A stretch of DNA of 64,000 bases. Source: Rhodospirillales bacterium (GTDB lineage: Bacteria; Pseudomonadota; Alphaproteobacteria; Reyranellales; Reyranellaceae). Location: the NCBI GenBank assembly GCA_016699855.1, contig CP064988.1, positions 4,616,501 through 4,680,500 on the forward strand, in the 5' to 3' direction. Below are positions 1 through 8,010 of this stretch, in pieces; positions within the stretch are counted from its first letter, which is position 1; every line of letters starts with the position of its first letter. The notes beneath the pieces were generated by a model. The model searched no databases. It saw only the letters and a program-made list of their open reading frames with translations, and was not told the DNA's origin. The position numbers were made by a program, and so were the translations under genes.

Positions 1-59
1 GGCGCCGGCGCGCGTCGCGCTGTCGTGAGCCGCCGTCCGGGCCGGTCGGAAGCGGCGCC

Positions 60-491
60 ATGATCCTGGGCATCGGCAGCGACCTGATCGACATCCGCCG
101 CATCGAGGCGACGCTGGAGCGGCACGGCGCGCGCTTCGTCGACCGTTGCTTCACGGAGATCGAGCGGCGCCGGTCGGAGGGGCGCGCGACGCGCGCCGCC
201 AGCTACGCCAAGCGCTTCGCCGCCAAGGAGGCGTGCTCCAAAGCGCTCGGCACCGGACTGCGGCGTGGCGTCTACTGGCGCGACATGGGCGTCGTCAACA
301 AGCCGGGCGGACAGCCGACCATGGCGTTGACCGGCGGGGCGCTGGCGCGGCTCGCGGCGTTGACGCCGCCGGGCGCGACGGCGGAGATCCATCTGACGAT
401 CACCGACGACTACCCGTTGGCGCAGGCCTTCGTCGTCATCGAGGCGCGGCCGTCGCCGGCGGTCGAAGTGCCGGAGGTCGCCGGTCCCTAG
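60..491 (+). CDS. acpS: holo-[acyl-carrier-protein] synthase
   Basis: Transfers the 4'-phosphopantetheine arm of CoA to the serine of apo-ACP, switching on fatty acid synthesis in the cytoplasm. The 143-residue protein has the family signature near the N-terminus (IGSD, with Asp8) and the FAAKEA motif at about residues 53-58; Asp8 and Glu57 are the expected Mg-binding pair. The ATG overlaps a possible upstream TGA (ATGA), suggesting coupling to a gene cut off by the window edge, often pdxJ in alphaproteobacteria. The C-terminal extension after about residue 130 is low complexity. Identification is secure. Confidence 0.96.
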   Translation: MILGIGSDLIDIRRIEATLERHGARFVDRCFTEIERRRSEGRATRAASYAKRFAAKEACSKALGTGLRRGVYWRDMGVVNKPGGQPTMALTGGALARLAALTPPGATAEIHLTITDDYPLAQAFVVIEARPSPAVEVPEVAGP

Positions 492-1402
492 GCCTTCTCG
501 ACGATTCCGACGTTCGCCTTCAGGTCCGCGCGCAGCGCGCCGATCTTGTCCGACGGGATGAACGAGTCGCTGGCGCCGCGCTTGAGGTACTTGTCGAACA
601 CCCGCGACGTGGCGCGCGCGTCGTCGCGCGACGTGCCCCAGAATCCGCCCGCGAAGTCGCCATCGGGGCGCGAGAAGTAGTAGGCCCCGGCCACGATCCG
701 CATCGCCGGCACCATCGCGACCGACGGATCGGCCTGGTACGACTGCATGCCGCCGATGGCGCGCATGCAGGCGTCGGTGTCGAGCCAGCCCTGGATGATC
801 TCCGGCGCCGTGCGTCCGACCGCCTTGCCCGGGGCGTCGCGGGCGGCGTTGCTGCCGCCGTAGTTCTTCAGGGCGCCGGCCTTGGTCGACGCCGCTTTCA
901 TCGTGTGCATGTGCGAGAACGCCCGCCAACCGAGGCTGAATCCGGCGTCGTCGTCCTTGAGGATGGCCTCGTCGACGTTCTGCCACCAGCGCGTGCGCCG
1001 CTGGCGCTGCTCCACCGTCACCCCCTTGTCGGTGCCGACAAACACCAGGTCCTCGGTGAAGCCCGGCAGGCCGACGCAGATCTTGGGATTGAGCGCCAGC
1101 CAGCGGTCGATGGTGTCGCGTTCGGCCTGCACGTAGCCTATGGCGTGGTTGCCGGGCACCTGCTGGGTCACGGGGTCGACCTTCGTCTTGCCGTCGGGCG
1201 CAAGCTCGGTCCAGCGCTTCATCCAGTCGGTGTGGTTGAACGGGGTCTGGCGGATGTTGTTGAACTGGGTCTCCTCCCAGCTGATCGCGATCATCAGCGC
1301 CGGGCTGAAATTCTTGAGCACCCATTCGTCCTTGCACACGCTGGTGTAGGCCTTGTACGCGAGGCTCCACATGAACATGAAGTCGTGACCGGCGCCCGCC
1401 AT
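488..1402 (-). CDS. hypothetical protein with weak lytic-transglycosylase-like motifs
   Basis: 304-residue protein of unknown function, on the strand opposite acpS and lepB; its end overlaps the acpS stop by 4 bases. The start at 1402 is preferred over the ATG at 1459 because a GAGGGG ribosome site lies about 9 bases upstream. No signal peptide or clear membrane segment is seen. The stretch ISWEETQF (about residues 40-47), followed by HAIGYVQ near residue 85, loosely resembles the catalytic-Glu and G-x-M-Q motifs of SLT/lysozyme folds; this is inference only. Many Trp, Tyr and Met residues and a conserved-looking C-terminal half (GGFWGTSRDD) suggest a real folded enzyme-like domain. Confidence 0.75.
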   Translation of the reverse strand: MAGAGHDFMFMWSLAYKAYTSVCKDEWVLKNFSPALMIAISWEETQFNNIRQTPFNHTDWMKRWTELAPDGKTKVDPVTQQVPGNHAIGYVQAERDTIDRWLALNPKICVGLPGFTEDLVFVGTDKGVTVEQRQRRTRWWQNVDEAILKDDDAGFSLGWRAFSHMHTMKAASTKAGALKNYGGSNAARDAPGKAVGRTAPEIIQGWLDTDACMRAIGGMQSYQADPSVAMVPAMRIVAGAYYFSRPDGDFAGGFWGTSRDDARATSRVFDKYLKRGASDSFIPSDKIGALRADLKANVGIVEKA

Positions 1403-1477
1403 CGATCGTCCCCTCGATAATCCCGCGCTTTCCCCAATTCCGATATGGACATGCGCCATCGGGCGCCGGATGTCGAT

Positions 1478-1493
1478 ATGAGAGATCGCTCAT
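1478..1493. promoter_or_regulatory. 16-bp imperfect palindrome between divergent genes
   Basis: ATGAGAGATCGCTCAT is an inverted repeat (arms ATGAG/CTCAT around GATC) in the 246-bp divergent region between the hypothetical gene and lepB. It could be an operator for either gene. The rest of the region shows only a weak GATATAC -10-like element near 1563 on the lepB side. Confidence 0.25.
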
Positions 1494-1648
1494 GCCGACA
1501 TTCCGGCGCGGCCGCGCGGCCGGATCTGCGCCGTTTCCGGCAAGACACCGTCGGGGATTGTTGATATACCCGCGCCTTCGCGCCGCGCCGGCCGCCGCCC
1601 ATGCCCGGCGCGCGCTTCCGCCCGGCCGTAGGGAACCGCGCCAAGCCC

Positions 1649-2470
1649 ATGAGTCGCAAGCAGGAATCCGGTGGCTGGTGGGAGACGGTCAAGACCGTCT
1701 TCTACGCCGTGCTGATCGCCATAACGGCGCGCACATTCGCCTACGAGCCGTTCAATATCCCCAGCGGATCGATGGAGCCGACCCTGCTGGTCGGCGACTA
1801 TCTATTCGTCTCGAAATACGCCTACGGCTACAGCCGGCACGCCTTCCCGTTGTCGCTTCCGCCGTTCCAGGGCCGGATCATGGCGCGCGACCCGAAGGTC
1901 GGCGACATCGCCGTCTTCAAGTGGCCGGGCGACAACCGCACCGACTACATCAAACGCATCATCGGCCTGCCGGGCGACACGATCCGCGTGGTCGAGGGCG
2001 AGCTGTTCGTCAATGGCAAGCGCGTCGAGCGCGTCAAGGAGACCGCGCCGATCCCTGGAGAGAGCGGGCCGCCGCGCAAGGACGTCTACCGCGAGACCCT
2101 GCCGAACGGCTTCACCCACCTGATCCAGGAACACGCCCGCAGCACGTCGCGCGACTTCACGGTCCCGGCCGGACATCTGTTCGTGATGGGCGACAACCGC
2201 GACTCGTCGGCCGACAGCCGGGTCGGCCTCGACGGCAAGGGCGTCGGCTTCCTACCGATCGACAATCTGGTCGGGCGCGCCGAGATCGTTTTCATGTCGG
2301 TCGAGCGCCACCAGCCGTTTCTGGTGGTCCCCATGCCGACCTTCGACGTGCCGCTGCTGGCGCCGCTGGCGCGCGGCGGCGTGATGATCCTGAACACCGT
2401 GATCGAGGTGGTCGATTTCATCCTGCTGGCGCCGAAGCGGTGGAGCCGTTTCGGCATGTCCATCAAGTGA
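1649..2470 (+). CDS. lepB: signal peptidase I
   Basis: Membrane-bound Ser/Lys protease that cleaves signal peptides from secreted proteins. The 273-residue product (start MSRKQES) has an N-terminal membrane segment at about residues 15-32, then the box IPSGSMEPTL with nucleophile Ser41, the Lys-containing box DYIKRIIGLPGD with general base Lys102, and the box MGDNRDSSADSR near residues 180-191. An in-frame ATG 48 bases upstream exists, but the shorter start fits the family N-terminus. Its stop overlaps the rnc start (GTGA), as in the common lepB-rnc-era operon. Confidence 0.95.
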   Translation: MSRKQESGGWWETVKTVFYAVLIAITARTFAYEPFNIPSGSMEPTLLVGDYLFVSKYAYGYSRHAFPLSLPPFQGRIMARDPKVGDIAVFKWPGDNRTDYIKRIIGLPGDTIRVVEGELFVNGKRVERVKETAPIPGESGPPRKDVYRETLPNGFTHLIQEHARSTSRDFTVPAGHLFVMGDNRDSSADSRVGLDGKGVGFLPIDNLVGRAEIVFMSVERHQPFLVVPMPTFDVPLLAPLARGGVMILNTVIEVVDFILLAPKRWSRFGMSIK

Positions 2471-3183
2471 GCGGAAAGGCCGCCTCTTCCACGCCGGCGC
2501 CGGCGGCGGAATTCGCGGCCGCGCTGGGCCACCGCTTCGCCGACCCGGCGCTGCTGCGCGCCGCGCTGACCCACCGCAGCGCCGTCGGCCGCCAGGGCGG
2601 CCGGGCGGGCGAACTGCCCTTCGGCAACGAGCGCCTGGAATTCCTCGGCGACCGCGTGCTGGCGCTGGTGGTGGCCGACCTGCTGATGCGCCGCTTCCCG
2701 CGCGAGAGCGAGGGCGAGGTGGCGCGCCGCCACGCGTCGCTGGTGCGGGCCGAGCGTCTCGCCGACGTCGCCAAGGCGATCGGGCTGGGCGCCCATCTCG
2801 TGATCGGCGAGTCCGAGGCCGCGACCGGCGGGCGCGCCAAACCGGCGATCCTCGCCGACGCCTGCGAGGCGGTGATCGGCGCGATGTACCTCGACGGCGG
2901 CCTGGAGCCGGCGCGCGCCTTCGTCGAGCGCCACTGGACCGCCTTCGTCGACCGCGACGCCGAGCCGCCGCGCGATCCCAAGACCGACCTCCAGGAGTGG
3001 GCGCAGGCCCGCGGGCTGGCGCTGCCGGTCTACCGCGAGATCGCGCGCGACGGCCCGCCGCATTCGCTGACGTTCGTCATCGAGGTGTCGGTGGCGGGCC
3101 ATCCCCCCGCGCGCGGCGTCGGCCGCTCCAAGCGCGAGAGCGAACGCGCGGCGGCGGCGACGCTGCTGGCGACCCTCGTATGA
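2467..3183 (+). CDS. rnc: ribonuclease III
   Basis: Cleaves double-stranded RNA in rRNA maturation and mRNA control. The 238-residue protein starts at a GTG that overlaps the lepB stop by 4 bases. The catalytic domain carries NERLEFLGD (about residues 54-62; Glu58 and Asp62) and DACEAVIGAMYLDGG (Asp131, Glu134), the four acidic metal ligands. A double-stranded-RNA-binding domain begins near DPKTDLQEWAQ and ends with the Ala-rich helix. It overlaps era by 4 bases (ATGA), so lepB, rnc and era are translationally coupled. Confidence 0.95.
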   Translation: MSGKAASSTPAPAAEFAAALGHRFADPALLRAALTHRSAVGRQGGRAGELPFGNERLEFLGDRVLALVVADLLMRRFPRESEGEVARRHASLVRAERLADVAKAIGLGAHLVIGESEAATGGRAKPAILADACEAVIGAMYLDGGLEPARAFVERHWTAFVDRDAEPPRDPKTDLQEWAQARGLALPVYREIARDGPPHSLTFVIEVSVAGHPPARGVGRSKRESERAAAATLLATLV

Positions 3184-4118
3184 CCGCCGACGCCACCGGT
3201 TCCGGCGGGCCGACGCGGGCCGGCTTCGTGGCGCTGGTCGGCGCGCCGAACGCGGGCAAGTCGACGCTGCTCAACGCGTTGGTGGGCGGCAAGGTGTCGA
3301 TCGTCTCGCACAAGGTCCAGACCACGCGCACGCGCGTGCTCGGGATCGCCATGCGCGACCTGCCCGGCGGCGGCCGGGCGCAGATCGTCTTCGTCGACAC
3401 GCCCGGCATCCACGAGCGGCAGGGCCGGCGCCTCGAGCGCGCGATGGTGCGCGCGGCCTGGCAGGGCGCCGAGGAGGCCGACGGCGTGGCGCTGCTGGTC
3501 GACGCCGCGCGCGGCTTCACCGACGACGCGCGCGCGATCGTCGCGCGGCTGCGCGGCACGCGCGCGCCGGCGATCGTCGTGCTCAACAAGATCGACCTCG
3601 TGCGCCGCGACCGGCTGCTGGCGCTGGCGGCGGAGATCGCCGCCGCGCACGATTTCGTCCGCACGTTCATGGTGTCGGCGACGACCGGGGACGGCGTCGA
3701 GGATTTCGCGGCGTGGTGCGCGGGCGCCGTGCCCGAGGGGCCGTTCCTCTATCCCGAGGACCAGCTCACCGACATGCCGATGCGTTCGCTGGCCGCGGAG
3801 ATCGTGCGCGAACAGACGTTCCTGCAGCTGCACGACGAGCTGCCGTACGCGATCGCGGTCGAGACGACGGAGTGGACCGAGCGCAAGGACGGATCGGCGC
3901 GCGTCGAATGCGTGATCTACGTCGCCCGCGAGAGCCAGCGCCCGATCGCGCTGGGCAAGGGCGGCGTGCGCATCAAGACCATCGGCGCGCGGGCGCGGCG
4001 CGAGCTCGCGGCCGTCGCCGGCCGGCCGGTCCACCTGTTCCTCACCGTCAAGGTGCGCGAGAACTGGGACGAGGACCGCGCGCACTACCGCGACTGGGGA
4101 CTGGATTTCGACGCCTGA
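3180..4118 (+). CDS. era: GTPase Era
   Basis: Essential GTPase that binds 16S rRNA and helps assemble the 30S subunit. The 312-residue protein has G1 GAPNAGKST (residues 21-29), a TTRTR switch region, G3 DTPG and G4 NKID, then a C-terminal KH domain with the GKGG loop followed by IKTIGARARRELA and ending KVRENWDED. The start is the ATG overlapping the rnc stop. It is the last gene of the coupled lepB-rnc-era set; about 100 bases separate it from the Liv operon. Confidence 0.96.
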   Translation: MTADATGSGGPTRAGFVALVGAPNAGKSTLLNALVGGKVSIVSHKVQTTRTRVLGIAMRDLPGGGRAQIVFVDTPGIHERQGRRLERAMVRAAWQGAEEADGVALLVDAARGFTDDARAIVARLRGTRAPAIVVLNKIDLVRRDRLLALAAEIAAAHDFVRTFMVSATTGDGVEDFAAWCAGAVPEGPFLYPEDQLTDMPMRSLAAEIVREQTFLQLHDELPYAIAVETTEWTERKDGSARVECVIYVARESQRPIALGKGGVRIKTIGARARRELAAVAGRPVHLFLTVKVRENWDEDRAHYRDWGLDFDA

Positions 4119-4222
4119 TCGCCGCCCGCCGCCGGGCCTTGACAAGCGGCGGCGCCCCCCTTGTGATGCCGCGGGCACGGAACGCGCAAAGAAAACGACA
4201 ACGGACGAGGGGAGAACGCCAG

Positions 4223-5536
4223 ATGACCATCGGCACATCGACCAGGCGCGCGCTCGGGATCGCGGCCGCGGCGCTCGCGCTCGGCGCGGCCGGCCTCGCT
4301 CAGGCGCAGGAGAAGAAGCTCAAGATCGGCGTGATCTACGACTACACCGGCCCGCTGGCCGGTGGCGGGTCCGAGCTGCACGCGCTCGGCAGCAAGATCA
4401 TGATCGACCATTTCATCAAGCAGGGCGGCGTCGAGGGCTACAAGATCGAGGCCGTCTACGCCGACGCCCAGAGCAAGCCCGATGTCGCCATCAACGAGGC
4501 CGTCCGCCTGATCGAGCAGGAAAAGGTCGACATGGTGCTCGGCTTCTTCTCCTCGGCGCAGTGCGTGCCCGTCGCGGCGCGCGTCGAGCAGTTGAAGAAG
4601 TTCATGTGGATCACGACCTGCATCTCCTCGGCGGTGCTGGAGAACCGGAACCTCAAATACGTGTTCCGGAGCCAGCCCAGCGGCCAGCAGTTCGGCCAGA
4701 TGTCGACGGACTTCATCGCCAAGAACAGCAAGGCCAAGTTCGGCAAGGAGCCGAAGGACCTGCGCGTCGCCATCATCCACGAGGACGGCGCCTACGGCGT
4801 CGACGTCTCCAAGGGCAACGAGCTCGGCGCCAAGGCCGCCGGCCTCAACGTCGTGCTCAAGGAGGGCTACGCCGCGACCGCGCCCGACCTGTCGGCGCTG
4901 GTGACGAAGCTGAAGCGCGCCCGGCCGGACGTGATCCTGCACACCGGCTACAACCCGGACATCACGCTGTTCCTGCGCCAGGCGCGCGAGGGCGGCCTCC
5001 GGTTCAGCGCGCTGGTCGGCCACGGCGCCGGCTACGGCGTGTACGACAAGCTCAAGGAATCCCTGGGCAAGGACGTCAACTACTTCTTCAACGTCGACCC
5101 GATCTCGATCTGGCAGACCAACGAGAAGGCCCTCACGGCCGGACTGCCGCCGATGATCAAGATGGTCGGCGAGGCCTACGACGCCGCCAAGCCGGGGACC
5201 ACGATCCGCTCGGCCCATGTCGGCATGGCCGCCAGCAACACCTACGTGTTCATGACGGAGGTCCTGCCGCGCGCCATCAAGAAGCACGGCGGCATCGACG
5301 CCGAGGCGCTGCGCAAGGCGGCGCTCGAGGTCGACCTTCCCGAGGGCGGCACGATGCTCGGCTTCGGCGTGAAGTTCGCGGGCGCGGGCTCGCCGATCGC
5401 CGGCCAGAACGAGCGCGCGTTCCCGGTCATCGTGCAGTACGTCGACGACAAGGCGCATGTCGTGTGGCCGAAGAGCCTGCAGCTCCGCGACCCGACGCTG
5501 CCGCTGCCCGCGTCGTCGCCCTACGCGGCGAAGTGA
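4223..5536 (+). CDS. ABC transporter substrate-binding protein, Liv type
   Basis: Periplasmic binding protein of a branched-chain amino acid/amide-type importer. It is 437 residues long with a signal peptide (cleavage expected after AQA, about residue 28). The mature protein begins KKLKIGVIYDYTGPL, typical of peripla_BP_6 proteins. The start follows an AGGGGAGAACGCC ribosome site. It heads an operon with two ATPases and two permeases. The ligand cannot be deduced; relatives bind amino acids, amides, urea or aromatic acids. Confidence 0.88.
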   Translation: MTIGTSTRRALGIAAAALALGAAGLAQAQEKKLKIGVIYDYTGPLAGGGSELHALGSKIMIDHFIKQGGVEGYKIEAVYADAQSKPDVAINEAVRLIEQEKVDMVLGFFSSAQCVPVAARVEQLKKFMWITTCISSAVLENRNLKYVFRSQPSGQQFGQMSTDFIAKNSKAKFGKEPKDLRVAIIHEDGAYGVDVSKGNELGAKAAGLNVVLKEGYAATAPDLSALVTKLKRARPDVILHTGYNPDITLFLRQAREGGLRFSALVGHGAGYGVYDKLKESLGKDVNYFFNVDPISIWQTNEKALTAGLPPMIKMVGEAYDAAKPGTTIRSAHVGMAASNTYVFMTEVLPRAIKKHGGIDAEALRKAALEVDLPEGGTMLGFGVKFAGAGSPIAGQNERAFPVIVQYVDDKAHVVWPKSLQLRDPTLPLPASSPYAAK

Positions 5537-5553
5537 CCGCGGCCTGAGCTCGC

Positions 5554-5579
5554 GGCCGGCCGGGGCTTTCCGGCCGGCC
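5554..5579 (+). promoter_or_regulatory. intercistronic stem-loop after binding-protein gene
   Basis: Perfect 10-bp inverted repeat, GGCCGGCCGG and CCGGCCGGCC around a 6-base loop, between the binding-protein gene and the first ATPase gene. No U-tract follows. Such stems commonly protect upstream mRNA or act as partial terminators, giving more binding protein than membrane components. A second, smaller repeat (GTTCCCC/GGGGAAC, 5586-5601) lies just before the next start. Confidence 0.6.
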
Positions 5580-5624
5580 CGTCCGGTTCCCCGAGGGGAA
5601 CGCCTCCGGCGGGGTGGATCGACA

Positions 5625-6377
5625 GTGCTGATCGTCGATGGACTCGTGAAGCGCTTCGGCGGCTTCACGGCCGTGAACAACGTGTCATTCAAGGTCGAGC
5701 AGGGCGAGATCCTCGGGCTGATCGGCCCGAACGGATCCGGCAAGAGCACGATCTTCAACATGCTGTCCGGCACGCTGCCGCCGACGGCCGGATCGATACG
5801 TTTCCTCGGCCGCGAGATCGGCGGCGTCGCGGCGCACCGGATCATCAACCGCGGCATCGGCCGCACCTTCCAGATTCCGCGGCCGTTCAAGCGACTGACC
5901 ATCTTCGAGAACGTCGCGCTGGCGGGGTACTACGGACAGGGCGGCGCCTCGCGGTCGAAGGCCTATGAATCCGCCGAGCGCGCCCTGACCATGGTCGGCC
6001 TGACCACGGACCGGCGGGCGCCGGTCGATGGCCTCGGCGCCGCCGGCCTCAAGAAGCTGGAGCTCGCCAAGGCGCTGGCGACGGAGCCGAAGCTGCTGCT
6101 GGCCGACGAGAGCCTCGGAGGCCTCGACGAGACCGAGATGGACCAGGCGGCGCAGATGCTGCGCGACATCCGCCAGGAGCTGGGCATCACCATCATCTGG
6201 GTCGAGCACATCATGGGCGTGCTGATGCGCGTCGTCGACCGCGTCATGGTGCTGGACCACGGCGAGAAGATAGCCGAGGGCCTGCCGACCGCCGTGGCCC
6301 GCGATCCGCGCGTGATCGAGGTCTATCTCGGCACCGATGCCGACGCCGCGCACGCGGTCGCGGCGGCGAACGCCTGA
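5625..6377 (+). CDS. livG: Liv-type ABC transporter ATP-binding protein, unusual signature motif
   Basis: One of two cytoplasmic ATPases powering the importer; 250 residues, GTG start after a GGGGTGG ribosome site. Walker A is GPNGSGKST (about 34-42) and Walker B is LLLADES. Where LivG proteins usually have an LSxGQ-like ABC signature, this one reads DGLGAAGLKKLELAKAL (near residues 134-150), and the D-loop region is SLGGLDE. The C-terminal IWVEHIMGVLM segment matches the LivG H-loop region. The 3' end is Ala-rich. Assignment as LivG-like rests on position and order. Confidence 0.88.
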   Translation: MLIVDGLVKRFGGFTAVNNVSFKVEQGEILGLIGPNGSGKSTIFNMLSGTLPPTAGSIRFLGREIGGVAAHRIINRGIGRTFQIPRPFKRLTIFENVALAGYYGQGGASRSKAYESAERALTMVGLTTDRRAPVDGLGAAGLKKLELAKALATEPKLLLADESLGGLDETEMDQAAQMLRDIRQELGITIIWVEHIMGVLMRVVDRVMVLDHGEKIAEGLPTAVARDPRVIEVYLGTDADAAHAVAAANA

Positions 6378-6421
6378 GCCGCGCCGATGCCCACGCAATC
6401 CCGACACTCCCGGTCCCGCGC

Positions 6422-7126
6422 ATGCTCGAGCTGAAATCCGTCAACGCCGGCTACGGCGGCTTCCAGGCGCTGTTCGGGGTCTCGCTCGAGGTCAAGGCGG
6501 GCGAGGCCGTCGGCGTGATCGGCCCGAACGGCGCCGGCAAGACGACGCTGATGCGCGTGATCTCCGGGTTGATCCGGCCGACCGCCGGCTCGCTGTCGAT
6601 GGAGGGCGTGGACCTGGTCGCCACGCCGGCGCACAGCATCGTCGAGCTGGGGATCGCGCACGTGCCCGAGGGCCGGCGCCTGTTCCCGCGCATGACGGTC
6701 GAGGACAACCTGAAGATGGGGTCGTTCCCCGCCTCGGCGCGGCCGAAATTCGCGCGCCGCCTGGAGTTCGTCTACGACCTGTTCCCGCGCATGAAGGAAC
6801 GCCGCCTGCAGATGGCCGGCACGATGTCGGGCGGCGAGCAGCAGATGTGCGCGATCGGCCGCGCGCTGATGTCCGAACCGAAGCTGCTGCTGCTCGACGA
6901 GCCGTCGGCGGGGCTGGCGCCGGTGATCGTGCAGCAGGTGTTCGAGCTCGTGAGGCGGATCCGCTCCGGCGGCCTCACCGTGCTGATCGTCGAGCAGAAC
7001 ATCCAGCAGGTGCTGCGCGTGGTCGACCGGGCCTATCTGCTCGAGACCGGCGCCATCCGCGCGTCGGGCGCGTCGGCCGACCTTCTGGCCGACGAGTCTA
7101 TCCGCGAAGCCTATCTGGGCGTGTGA
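6422..7126 (+). CDS. livF: Liv-type ABC transporter ATP-binding protein
   Basis: Second ATPase of the importer, 234 residues. It has a complete motif set: Walker A GPNGAGKTT near residues 38-46, signature MSGGEQQM, Walker B LLLLDEPSAGL, and the H-loop VEQN. The LivF hallmark HVPEGRRLFPRMTVEDNL is present. It lies 44 bases after the livG-like gene and 14 bases before the first permease gene, so the five genes form one operon. Confidence 0.92.
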   Translation: MLELKSVNAGYGGFQALFGVSLEVKAGEAVGVIGPNGAGKTTLMRVISGLIRPTAGSLSMEGVDLVATPAHSIVELGIAHVPEGRRLFPRMTVEDNLKMGSFPASARPKFARRLEFVYDLFPRMKERRLQMAGTMSGGEQQMCAIGRALMSEPKLLLLDEPSAGLAPVIVQQVFELVRRIRSGGLTVLIVEQNIQQVLRVVDRAYLLETGAIRASGASADLLADESIREAYLGV

Positions 7127-7140
7127 CCGGGAGCGCCACG

Positions 7141-8010
7141 ATGGATTTCTTCGACATCTACCTGCTCGAGGCCCTGGTCAACGGCATCCTGCTCGGCGGC
7201 CTGCTGGCGCTGCTGTCGCTGGGCCTGAACCTGATCTTCGGCGTCATCGACGTGGTGTGGATCTGCTACGCCGAGCTCGTCATGATCGGCATGTACGGCA
7301 TGTACTACCTGAACTCCGTCTACGGGGTGCAGTACTTCGCCGCCGCCGCGATCTGCATCGTCGGCGTCGCCGCGATGGGCGCGGCGCTGCACCATTTCGT
7401 GATATCGCCGCTCCTGGGGGCGGAGCCGATCAACCAGCTCCTGGCGACCGGCGGCGTGCTGTTCTTCCTCCAGAGCGTTGCCACCGTCGCGTTCGGCATC
7501 GACTTCCGGAACCTCGGCATCCGCATGCCGCCGATGGAGGTGTCGGGCCTGTTCATCAGCCTGCCGCGGCTGCTGTCGTTCACGGCCGCGCTGGTCGGCA
7601 TGACGCTGGTCTACCTGTTCCTGACGCGCACCTACACCGGCACCGCGATCCGCGCGATCGCCCAGGACCGCCAGATCATGACCCTGATGGGCGTCGACAG
7701 CCGGCGGATCTACGTCGTCACCTCGGCGCTGGGCGGCGGCCTGGCCGGGCTGGCGGCCTGCCTGCTGGTGCTGCAGTACGACGTGCATCCCTTCGTCGGT
7801 CTGTCGTTCGGGCCGATCACGTTCCTGATCTGCGTGCTCGGCGGCCTCGGGAACTTCATCGGCGGGTTCGTGGCGGCGTTCATCTTCGCGGAGATCATCT
7901 CCGTCGGCGGCCTCTACCTCGACCTCGAATGGGGCTACGTGTTCGCCTTCGTGTTCTTCATCGTCATGATGTTCCTGCGGCCCGAGGGCCTTCTGGCGAG
8001 GCGCAAATGA
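7141..8010 (+). CDS. livH: Liv-type ABC transporter permease (LivH family)
   Basis: Inner-membrane permease of the importer, 289 residues with about eight hydrophobic segments. It begins MDFFDIYLLEALVNGILLGG, typical of LivH, and contains the EAA-like loop region TAIRAIAQDRQIMTLMGVD that contacts the ATPase. Its stop overlaps the start of the next permease (ATGA), indicating coupled synthesis of the two halves of the channel. Confidence 0.92.
   Translation: MDFFDIYLLEALVNGILLGGLLALLSLGLNLIFGVIDVVWICYAELVMIGMYGMYYLNSVYGVQYFAAAAICIVGVAAMGAALHHFVISPLLGAEPINQLLATGGVLFFLQSVATVAFGIDFRNLGIRMPPMEVSGLFISLPRLLSFTAALVGMTLVYLFLTRTYTGTAIRAIAQDRQIMTLMGVDSRRIYVVTSALGGGLAGLAACLLVLQYDVHPFVGLSFGPITFLICVLGGLGNFIGGFVAAFIFAEIISVGGLYLDLEWGYVFAFVFFIVMMFLRPEGLLARRK

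Noticed and set aside
1..59. Possible 3' end of an upstream gene (pdxJ?)
   Set aside because: One frame is open up to a TGA overlapping the acpS ATG, but 20 codons are too few and not recognisable as PdxJ.
2086..3102. Long antisense frames opposite lepB, rnc and era
   Set aside because: Arg/Ala/Gly-rich reading of the complementary strand of GC-rich genes; the sense proteins are certain.
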